A stretch of 64,000 bases of DNA from Ipomoea triloba (lineage: Eukaryota; Streptophyta; Magnoliopsida; Solanales; Convolvulaceae): the NCBI RefSeq assembly GCF_003576645.1, contig NC_044930.1, positions 15,242,806-15,306,805 of the forward strand, read 5' to 3'. The notes beneath the pieces are model-generated. The model did not search any database, was not told the DNA's origin, and was given only the letters and a program-made list of their open reading frames with translations. How positions within the stretch are numbered: position 1 is the first letter of the stretch; the number at the start of each line of letters is the position of its first letter. Position numbers and translations under genes: made by a program. Of this stretch, positions 34,095-42,781 are shown in pieces.

Positions 34095-35377
34095 TGATAA
34101 GCACCAAGAATAGCTCATTTTAGGGGTCATTTAAGGGCTATAATTGTATGGTTTAGTAGCCCTTTCATAAGAATATCATGCGTTAAGACTCGAATGTGAC
34201 CAAAACCGCTAACAAGAGCTTGGAAGATGCTTTTTAGCTATTTTACAGCCAAACGGAGGACCTAAGGCCAAAACGGAGCAGAAAATGGAGAAACCATGAA
34301 GCAGGAGCCTCCCACGCAGCCTCACACGCGTGTGGAGGGGCGTGGAAACATTCCAGTAACCCCCCATGACCTCCACCACGCGTGTGGAAGATCGCGGAAA
34401 ATATTTCTTCCGGGCTCGACGCGTCGAGAGCCCTGTGTCACCCTAAAATTTTGCTGCGTGGAATTATTACTATCTTGCCCCTATTTTGTTCCCCCTATAT
34501 AAGGCTCCTTATTTTAGACCTTTGAGGGAGGAGGAGGCACCCCAATCTTTAGATCTTAGTTTTCTTTTCCAAATTCTTCCCCTTTGGGGAGGAATTCCAA
34601 TACTCCTCCTTAGATTAGAGTAGATTAGGATGACGATGATGATGTAGATTTAAAGCTTCCTTTAGGTAACATTCTTCTTTTAATATAAAGTTTGAATCTT
34701 TACTTTCTTGCTTTGTTTATATTGCTTCTATTTATGTTTGTTATGGTAGAGTAGAGTAGTTGGGTGTGTGTTCCCTTGTTGATCTATGGATTGATGCTTA
34801 TAATTTGATATTATGATCTTGGTGTTGTGGGAGTATGATTGATGAATGTATGGATGATGATTGTTCAATCTTTGCTTCTATTTATGGCCGGGGTAGCTAG
34901 TGAACCGAGTGGAAGTGAGAGTGTGCGCGATAGCGACCTCTCACGAGCCCAACTCATCTATATCTCCGCTCTTAGTCCGAAAGGACGAGACCCGAGAGGA
35001 GTGGTATACTAGGTGTTCGATAAAATGCCTCAACCAAATGAGGATTGAGAGTTTGAGTGTGACGCCACTCAATACTAAGACCGTGACTCCCTAGATCGAT
35101 CCCGAAACCCAATTCCAAGCTACCTACGATAATCAATCCTTTAGTTTAACTTTGGCATGCACCCCTTTCCTTTTAACTTTTGTATTTTCTATCCCTTTTT
35201 ACTTTCAAACCACCCATGAACTCTACCTTTAATTCTTGTAACTCTTACCTTTCAACTTCCTAAATGCCACACATATTCGGTTCCCATTCGCCATCCTTGA
35301 GAGACACGACACTCGGGGAGTCTTGACTCTTCGTTTTACCACATTCACCTTCACCTCCCACTAAATTACATCCTTCA
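34095..35377 (+). mobile_element. Solo gypsy-type LTR in the Helitron
   Basis: 1283 bp, TGATAAGCACC...ACATCCTTCA, with perfect duplication TGCAT (34090-34094 and 35378-35382). A TATA box CCTATATAAGGC at about 34,494 sets the plus orientation. Its start and overall organisation recall Athila/Tat-type LTRs. The Helitron coding frame reads through when the insert is ignored. Confidence 0.9.
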
Positions 35378-35700
35378 TGCATCCTCGGCAAGAAATTCTC
35401 AAACGGCATTCCAAACTACTTCTGGCTTACTGAGTGAACTCGAATCAATAATGCCATCAATGTACTCCTTGTCATCATCTAATAATCCATATTCATAACA
35501 CGTATCCCTAAACGAATTATGAATGACTCCTGGAACAGTGCGGATATCTTCATGGCTAAAAGGTCCGCGTACCAAATTTAAAAGGCATCTAAGATAGTAT
35601 AACTCTCCACACCCTGGCGGAACTTAGAACAATCGTCCTATGAAGGATCTTAAACCGACTTCATGACAGAAATGAGACATTGTACTACCGAGTAAGTTTG
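35378..35700 (-). pseudogene. Helitron helicase upstream exon, split by a solo LTR
   Basis: Minus-strand translation gives CHEVGLRSFIGRLF, a stop, then PPGCGELYYLRCLLN, RGPFSHEDIRTVPGV, FRDTCYEYGLLDDDKEYID and EFLAEDA: the conserved block upstream of the Helitron PIF1 domain (YYLR...LL, DD.EY). The reading frame is continued beyond the solo LTR at 34,089-34,056 as QVQRRRVLQNP. Two further stops are present. A putative intron (34,055-33,944, GT...AG) separates it from the main exon, but the phase does not fit cleanly. Confidence 0.8.
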
Positions 35701-35742
35701 GTTACATATGGTAGTTGTAAATAGTAAGCAGTTATCAAATTA

Positions 35743-37149
35743 GGAAAAATATTTGATGCACCGCCGGTGTATAAGTGCTATACACCGGCGGTGAACCACA
35801 ATGTGACACATCATAAAAAAGAAAATTTGATGTCAACAAAGTCCTCCTTTGCAAATAAACAACTTTCTATATTATTATTATTTCTATAATAATAATTATT
35901 TCTATAATAATAATATATAATTACCATATTATGTATTGATCCAAAACTTATAAAATTTTCTTCGCATCTCTGTTTGCCGACCATACGTCCATATACATAT
36001 ATAGATGGATTTGTTCTCAACAAGTTCGGCAACGACAAAGTTTTCCCTGAAGGAGAGCTGGAGATATGGTACTTGTTTCCTGTGAGTTGATTAAGTTTTG
36101 GATTGGTGATGGTGATCATATTTTAAACAAAAGATATGTTTTCAGTTTGAATTGTTTGTCTTCTCCAAGGCCTTCTACAAAGCTCTGTAAATGGAGAAGA
36201 TATTGCAACAGGGCTCAACCACCTATTTAAAGAGTAATTTCTAGGTTTTTGTCATATATGTTCTTTTCCATTGATTTGAGCAAACCTTCTTCGATCATTC
36301 CCAGTTTCGAGTGGCTAGCTTCCCCACCACCTTTCATGCCGACAACCACCACATTCTCCTTCCTCAACTCCAAGATCACTACCTCTTTCCCCACCACTTG
36401 TTTCTAAATACCCACATACTAGTTTCAGCAAATAACAACAATGTTAATAAAACCTTAACGTACAATTTTACAAATAGTTATGTGTTCCCCGAACGAGGTA
36501 CAAAGAAGGATCGGCATATTAAATTCTTGACAGCTCTCAAGGTTCGAGGGATCGGAAGGTTAGGCTCTCAATCTGCAGGTAAGTTTTTTGATCATCAAGA
36601 CACGTTGGGTTTTGACAAGCCCGGCCAACCAAACACTCAATAATTGAGTCTTCGCCAAATAAAAACTAGCCATTGAAGAGCTAGTCCATGCCACCACCCC
36701 ACTCCCACCACTGATGCTAAAATGGCTGTCAAGGAGGATTCAAAGAGACTCCCAAGAAATGGGTATAGGGGCAAAAGATTCTGTCAATGAAGAAGAAGAC
36801 ACTATTGGGATTCTTACTGATCTTGCTAAACACTCTGGGCAATGGCAGGCGAAAGAGCTAGGGCAAGAATGAGCTCAATGAAGCCAAGATGTTACTCACC
36901 TAGACTAGTCCCTTAAGTGAAACCCGCAAGTAGCAAGAAACCAGGAGGAATTTATCTTAATGAAATTAATAATTAAAATAATAATGATTTAGAAAGTTGT
37001 TTAATTAAAATAATAATGATTTAGAAAGTTGTTTATTTGCAAAGGAGGGCTTTGTTGACATTGAATTTTCTGTTTTAATGACGTGTCACATTGTGGTTCA
37101 CCGCCGTTGTATAGCACTTATACACTGGCGGTGCATCAAATATATACCC
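35743..37149. mobile_element. Pack-MULE carrying a TCP gene fragment
   Basis: 1407 bp flanked by the perfect 9-bp duplication ATCAAATTA (35734-35742 and 37150-37158). TIRs of roughly 150 bp share ATTTGATGCACCGCC and CACAATGTGACAC. The CGCCGGTGTA...TACACCGGCG hairpin lies inside the left TIR. Nine-bp duplication plus long TIR indicates a Mutator-like element. No transposase frame; the interior is host-derived. Confidence 0.9.
36300..36900 (+). pseudogene. Captured CYC/TB1-class TCP transcription factor fragment
   Basis: The open frame 36,311-36,643 ends in a recognisable but mutated TCP bHLH-like domain: KKDRHIKFLTA, then GKFFDHQDTLGFDKPGQ. Past the stop the same reading continues as VFAK-KLAIEELV, matching the end of helix II (the residue before KLAIEELV is a stop). 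About 200 bp later ERARARMSSMK looks like the R domain found only in the CYC/TB1 group. The DNA-binding basic residues after TA are altered and helix I is poor, so a working DNA-binding protein is unlikely. The N-terminal stretch is His/Phe/Leu-rich. The fragment lies inside the Pack-MULE, sense on plus. Confidence 0.7.
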
Positions 37150-37201
37150 ATCAAATTAATGTCACCCTACAATTGCTTCATTTTCTTCTTTTTTTTTTTT
37201 T

Positions 37202-37653
37202 AGGATTTCTTGTTTTAATATTATTGTACTTTTAATATTATTTTATTGTTTTAACTGTTTTAATGTACAATATTTTGGGCGGGAAATAGGATTTCGTTTT
37301 GGAAGATTTTGTTTTTATAAGTATTATAACAATGTACTAATCCTAATGCATAACAATGTTTTGATGATATAGGATTTCGTGTTTTAATATTATTGTACTT
37401 TTAATATTATTTTATTGTTTTAATTGTTCTAATGTACAATATTTTGGGCGGGAAATAGGATTTCGTTTTGGAAGATTTTGTTTTTATATATATATAGAAT
37501 ATAGATTATAACAATGTACTAATCCTAATGCATAACAATGTTTTGATGTTATAGGATTTCGTTTTTTAATATTATTGTACTTTTAATATTGTTTTAATTG
37601 TTTTAATGTACAATATTTTGGGCGGGAAATATGATTTCGTTTTGGAGGATTTT

Positions 37654-37712
<59 letters not shown>

Positions 37713-38424
37713 TTATAACAATGTACTAATCCTAATGCATAACAATGTTTTCATGTTATAGGATTTCGTGTTTTAATATTATTGTACTTTTAATATTATT
37801 TTATTGTTTTAATTGTTTTAATGTACAATATTTTGGGCGGGAAATAGGATTTCGTTTTGGATAATTTTGTTTTTATATATGTATAGATGTATAGATTATA
37901 CCAATATAGTGTACCAATCCTAATGTTTAACAATGTTTTGATGTTAGAGGAATTCGTGTTTTAATATTATTGTACTTTTAATATTATTTTATAGTTTTAA
38001 TTGTTTTAATGTACAATATTTTGGGCGGGAAATAGGATTTCGTTTTGGATAATTTTGTTTTTATATATGTATAGATGTATAGATTATACCAATATAGTGT
38101 ACCAATCCTAATGTTTAACAATGTTTTGATGTTAGAGGAATTCGTGTTTTAATATTATTGTACTTTTAATATTATTTTATAGTTTTAATTGTTTTAATGT
38201 ACAATATTTTGGGCGGGAAATAGGATTTCGTTTTGGATGATTTTGTTTTTATATATTTATAAATATATAGATTATACCAATATAATGTACCAATCCTAAT
38301 GTATAACAATGTTTTGATGTTATAGTATTTCGTGTTTTAATATTATTGTACTTTTAATATTATTTTAATTGTTTTAATGTACAATATTTTGGGCAAGAAA
38401 TAAGATTTCGTTTTGGAGGATTTT

Positions 38425-38430
<6 letters not shown>
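37202..38430. repeat. Seven-unit tandem array with an E2F-consensus-like site per unit
   Basis: Units of about 170-215 bp start near 37202, 37372, 37554, 37760, 37949, 38137 and 38326. Each has GGATTTCGTGTTTTAATATT, then GTACAATATTTTGGGCGGGA, AATCCTAATG and CAATGTTTTGATG. Units 5 and 6 are nearly identical and exactly 188 bp apart. Six units contain GCGGGAAA (reverse TTTCCCGC) at 37279, 37448, 37622, 37837, 38025 and 38213; the seventh has GCAAGAAA at 38393. A variable (TA)n tract sits in each unit. Confidence 0.9.

Positions 38431-38475
<45 letters not shown>
38431..38475. repeat. (TA)n microsatellite
   Basis: Terminal expansion of the TA tract belonging to the last array unit. Confidence 0.9.
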
Positions 38476-38477
<2 letters not shown>

Positions 38478-38902
38478 TGTTCAATATTAGATTTTTTAAA
38501 ATAATTTTATCTCTAATTTTATTATCTAAATAAATAATAAAAAAATTTATCTGTGAATTGGACGGGTAATTGGATAATTATTTGTTCTAGTTCAAGCAAA
38601 GAAAACATCAGAAAACATAATCAATTCAACCAATCCAAAACTTGTTACAGGGATTTGTTTTCATTTACAATTTCTAAGATTTAGAGTTGAGACAGAGAAA
38701 AATTGAATTTAAAAAAAAAAAAGTAAATATGTAATTTAAAAAAATCAAATTGGATCATCCATTTGCAAAACCAGAACTCATATAAGATTCAAGTTTTGGT
38801 TTGAGTTGTTCTCGAAAAGCGAATTGTGAGTTCGAAATCAGAATATAAGTTTTAAGTGTGGTCTTCTCTAAATTCGGGTAGTTTATACATTGAATTTAGG
38901 CC
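38476..38902. other. AT-rich spacer
   Basis: No gene or mobile-element end recognised between the tandem array and the hAT element. Confidence 0.5.
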
Positions 38903-38910
38903 GCAGCAAG

Positions 38911-39069
38911 AAGGGATGGCAATGTGCCCCGTCCCCGAACGGGGACGAGGATGGGGAAATTTTGCGGGGATCGGGGACGGGGACGGGGAATTTTTGGAAT
39001 TCCCCGTCGGGGACGGGGACGGGGACAGGGATACCCCTCCCCGCCCCGCCCCGTCCCCGAATAATTTAA

Positions 39070-39126
<57 letters not shown>

Positions 39127-39836
39127 TATTTTAGTTATTATATAGAATATAGAAATATAGAATTTTAAACATTAGAAAGTTAGTAAGTGAATTATAAACA
39201 TTAAAAAAGTTAAATTCTCTTATTTCACTCTCTCTCTCTGTGCCCGCCCATCACAGTCACAATCCTCACATGTGCTTAAGATTTAATTTTTGTGTATTTT
39301 CATGTTGTTTTTTTTTTGTATTGTAAATATGTGTATTTAAGTGTTTAGTTTATGTATTTCTTTGTATTTTGTTTTTGTATTTGTGTATTATTTCTCCCGA
39401 TCAGTATGCTATAATAATTGTGATTTAGTATGTTTTTGTGTATTATAAATTTAGGGATAAGTATGTAGTTGTTTGCATATATCAACAATATACAGTATGC
39501 TAGAGTTAATTGTGATTTAGTATGTTTTTGTATATTATAATTTAGGGATAAGTATCTAGTTGTGTGCATATATCCACAGTATACAGTATGCATGCTAGAT
39601 TAATAGATTATACATTATGTTTTTGTGTATTATAGATTTATAGTATACATGCTAGAATGCTAGAATTTCGGTAGTTCGTATTTTTAAAATTCTTATTTTT
39701 TGTTTTTTTTCTTAAAAAAATTGTACTAAAATAACACTTTGACTAGGAGTTGACCGGGGATGGGGATTTTTTCCCTTTCCCCGCCGGGGACGGGGATACC
39801 CCTCCCCGCCCCTGCCCCGCCCTATTGCCATTCCTA
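38911..39836. mobile_element. Non-autonomous hAT element with GGGGAC-rich ends
   Basis: 926 bp with the perfect 8-bp duplication GCAGCAAG (38903-38910 and 39837-39844), as expected for hAT. Imperfect TIRs read AAGGGATGGCAAT and TAGGAATGGCAAT. Subterminal (GGGGAC)n and (CCCCGTCC)n tracts lie at both ends, the left followed by (TA)n at 39,070-39,120. No transposase; the interior is AT-rich. Confidence 0.85.
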
Positions 39837-40036
39837 GCAGCAAGATTGTAGAGTTCCAACCTCCAACGGCAAATTATTGCATGGACCATCGTCCATGCAA
39901 TAATGATTGAAGGACCTCCAACAAAGATTTTNCGGGGTGGGGGATCCCCCTCCCCGCCCCTGCCCCGCCCTATTGCCATTCCTAGCAGCAAGATTGTAGA
40001 GTTCCAACCTCCAACGGCAAATTATTGCATGGACCA

Positions 40037-40251
40037 ACCATGGTCCACACAGCTGTGTGGACCAAAAATAAGTACATTATTTTTGTACTGAATGTAGATT
40101 ATTTTTGTACTGTAGGTACATTATTTGATAGTATATATCAAATAATGTACCTTCAGTACAAAAATAATGTACCTACAGTACAAAAAATAATGTACCTTCA
40201 GTACAAAAATAATGTACTTTTTATTTTTGGTCCACACAGCTGTGTGGACCA
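40037..40251. mobile_element. Palindromic MITE, TGGTCCACACAGCTGTGTGGACCA ends
   Basis: 215 bp. Both ends are the self-complementary GGTCCACACAGCTGTG-type sequence, and the interior is an inverted array of GTACATTATTTTTGTACT-like words around TATATATCAAATAATG. The empty site exists 150 bp to the left (39,875-39,905). Confidence 0.8.
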
Positions 40252-40328
40252 TCGTCCATGCAATAATGATTGAAGGACCTCCAACATGGACCATCGTCCA
40301 TGCAATAATGATTGAAGGACCTCCAACA
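40245..40328. repeat. 42-bp tandem duplication
   Basis: Two exact copies starting at 40245 and 40287 (TGGACCATCGTCC...CCTCCAACA). Confidence 0.95.
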
Positions 40329-40336
40329 AAGATTTT

Positions 40337-40860
40337 ATTTGGGCTACAAAAATAGCCTAACTACAGTTGGATCAATAGATATGAATAAAAAGCCCATTCG
40401 TCCATAGGCCCATAATATTTATACCACCTTGGATTTAAGATGAAGATTTTAATGACATTTTTAAAATTCTTAGAAGTACAATAAACTGCTAACTTTAAAG
40501 ATATTAGGCTACCCATTATAAATTTCCCCTCCCATACTTTCACTTCTGACGTAGCTCCTAATCATTGGGTGCCCATAAATAAGCTAACCAACTATTAATT
40601 AAAAATAATTAAATCAATAAAACGATGTCAAGTCAGAATCCAAAAAAATATAGAAAAAATAAATTAGGGGTATACTACATTACTCATTTCTAAATTCTTT
40701 GCCCATAAAGCAAAATCCCTTCCCCATTGCTTCAAAGACTCCCACATCCTAGCCCAACAGGATTGTGGAGGAATATATTTATGAAATTCCTATTTTTAGT
40801 TACTTTTTTTTATTATTATTCAAATTTATTTTTATGAGGAAAATTTATAAAACAATTAAC
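40337..40860. other. Spacer, no gene recognised
   Basis: Mixed-composition sequence without coding frames over 60 codons that look real. Confidence 0.5.
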
Positions 40861-40976
40861 TTTTTTTTAATATTACTGACTCTATTACAATGAAGTATCT
40901 ATTCACAAAGAGTATCTTTCTTAATCTATTAAAATACAAAGAGTCAATATCACCCCACTGGAACTCGAATGTAATT
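40861..40976 (-). mobile_element. SINE fragment, copy 3
   Basis: Poly-T, then CTGACTCTATTACAATG and ACAAAGAGTCAATATC, ending near GGAACTCGAATG. It corresponds to the tail, body and B box of the SINE; the head is lost. Confidence 0.55.
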
Positions 40977-41190
40977 ATTAAATAAGGCCTTACTATGGAC
41001 CGGGGATGGGATTATTGTCATGCGGCTTGTCAGGCAACATTAAGGCTATTAAATTTTATAGATATTATTATATTTATAATCCCCTACTTTTAAGCAATAG
41101 AATTAAAAATAAAAAAATAATAAAATAATAAAAAAAGTCTTTGCGCATGTATTCAATATTGAACTTTAGTGTGTGTATATATATAACCAA
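40977..41190. other. AT-rich spacer
   Basis: No gene or repeat of note recognised. Confidence 0.4.
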
Positions 41191-41310
41191 TTGCTTTGTA
41201 GTCAAGTGGCATGTAGTGACTCTTCTAAATGGGAGATCATGAATTGAGCCTCAGTAGAGGTGGTATTCACTCTTTGTGCAAGTATAGGTTAGGCGGTCAC
41301 TAACCATTAG
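41191..41310 (+). mobile_element. SINE, copy 4
   Basis: Plus-strand head TTTGTAGTCAAGTGGCATG (A box), ATTGAGCCTCAGTAGAGG (B box decayed), and CACTCTTTGTGCAAG. Same family as the other three copies. Confidence 0.6.
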
Positions 41311-41551
41311 GTGTGGTGCATTAATACATACTTAATGGTGCAATCCGTGAACACTAAAATTTGTAATTTTCGGACTTTCCTAGGTTTGCACATTTAATAT
41401 TAATATTTTGCGCATTTAGTATTAACATTTTACATATTTAGTATTAAAAGTTGCAATCCATGAACACTAAAATTTGAAATTTTCAGACTTTTCCAAGTTT
41501 GCACATTTAGTATTAACATTTTGCACATTAACATTTTGCATATTTAGTATT
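41311..41551. repeat. Local repeats of ATTTAGTATTAACATTTTGCA
   Basis: Five or so short imperfect copies of (GC)ACATTTAGTATTAACATTTT and a duplicated CAATCC(G/A)TGAACACTAAAATTTG phrase. Non-coding target region of the LINE. Confidence 0.6.
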
Positions 41552-41575
41552 AAAAGATTGCACTTGCAAAAGTGA

Positions 41576-41794
41576 AGAGACGGGGGTTGAGCCTATTAAC
41601 CGTAGCAGTGCCCTTGCCGAGGTTGCGGCTGTTCAGCAGCGGGAGACCGAGGTGGGGGTTGCGGCAATATCTAAGAGGAGGCGTGAAGGTGGTTCTAATG
41701 GGGCGAGGAGGCAGGATGGTGATGTTGCAATGCTCGATGTTTCAAAAAACGTGCAGGTGGCAGGTTCTGGTCCCCAGACCCGCCGTTCATCATG
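41576..41794 (+). pseudogene. LINE ORF1 C-terminal tail
   Basis: One frame reads ALAEVAAVQQRETEVGVAA, SKRRREGGSNGARRQDGD and VAGSGPQTRRSS before a stop that overlaps the ORF2 start. It is a basic, low-complexity C-terminus as in plant L1 gag-like ORF1. The bulk of ORF1 is absent. Confidence 0.55.
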
Positions 41795-42781
41795 AGTACC
41801 CTCAGTTGGAACTGTCGTGGCTTGGGCAATCCACGTACAGTTCGCGAAGTGGTGGACCTAGTGTCTCGTAAGAAGTCCGATTTCGTCTTCCTTATGGAAA
41901 CCAAGGTAAGACGGGATCATGCAGAACGCCTTCGAATCAAGTTGGGTTTTGAAGGACTTTTTTATGTTGATGGTTTCGGTTTAAGTGGAGGGTTGGCTTT
42001 GTTGTGGCGTAAGAATAACACGGCCAGACTTCTGAGTTTCTCGAAGAATCATGTGGATGTGGAGGTATCTATTGCTGGGGTTGGAGATTGGAGGATGACA
42101 GGTTATTACGGTTTTCCAGAGCGTAATAGGAGGACTGAGGCTTGGGATTTTTTGCGATCGCTGGCTGGTAGGTCTTCTCTACCATGGGTGATCCTGGGTG
42201 ACTTTAATGATCTTCTGTTTCAACATGAGAAACGGGGGGGGGGGGGGGGGGGTAATCCGCATCCCGACAACCTCCTCCGCGGATTTGGGGAGGCTATCGA
42301 TGATTGTGGATTGTTACAGTTACCCATGCGTGGTTATCAGTACACCTGGGAGAGAGGAAAGGGCACGGTTGAGTGGATGGAGGAGCGCCTGGATAAGGTT
42401 CTTGCCACGACCGCAAGGAGCAACTCAATTCCGGATGCTTGTTTTACGAACCTTCTTACTCGATCGTCAGACCATTCAGCCCTCTTCTTGGGGCTCTCGG
42501 AGGGTCGGGTGAGGTCAGTGGTTGTACGTAGGCCCTTCAGATTTGAGATGGCTTGGATGTTAAATGAGGGGTGCAGAAGGCAAGTAGAGGAGGCGTGGCA
42601 GATTGGTAGGGCGGGGGGACTGGTTAATTGCTTGCGTTTTTGTGGGGACAGATTGCATTCTTGGGGAGGTGATCACTTTCACAAGTTCGGGGAGAAGATT
42701 AAATCCCTACGCAGAGATCAACAATGCTTACGGGGTCTCACTGACCCCACATCTCTTGCTGAGTTCCAGCGTATGGAGTAG
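41792..42781 (+). pseudogene. LINE ORF2 endonuclease domain
   Basis: Apurinic-type endonuclease of L1 elements, which nicks target DNA for primed reverse transcription. Starts MSTLSWNCRGLGNPRTVRE. Catalytic motifs: WNCRGLGN, FLMETKV (Glu), VILGDFNDLL (Asp/Asn) and RSSDHSALF (SDH). A run of 19 G (42,234-42,252) encodes a glycine stretch after HEKR that is not a family feature. The frame is closed by TAG at 42,779-42,781, but the protein sequence continues in the same frame beyond it. Confidence 0.9.

Larger units (their letters stand above)
31838..35733 (-). mobile_element. Helitron remnant (3' end and helicase region)
   Basis: On minus the sequence ends ...ATACTAG followed by T at 31838, preceded by a hairpin CCGTGC-ATC-GCATGG (31851-31865) about 10 nt from the end: the standard Helitron 3' terminus. 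Upstream is a PIF1-family helicase with the Helitron-specific N-terminal segment. The Rep/HUH nuclease and the 5' TC end were not found. Interrupted by a solo LTR (34095-35377); a Pack-MULE sits at its upstream side. Confidence 0.8.
39791..40336. repeat. Direct duplication around a single N (probable assembly join)
   Basis: 39791-39931 (141 bp, from the hAT right end through CCAACAAAGATTTT) is repeated after the N at 39932 as 39933-40336. The second copy has a 215-bp MITE and a 42-bp tandem duplication that the first lacks. Confidence 0.8.

Noticed and set aside
36311..36643. Functional TCP gene
   Set aside because: It lies inside a Mutator element, lacks an intact basic region and is interrupted by stops within the helix, so it is a captured fragment.
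38856..39134. 92-codon frame with GDGD repeats and poly-(YI) tail
   Set aside because: Translation of the hAT GGGGAC repeats and (TA)n, not a protein gene.
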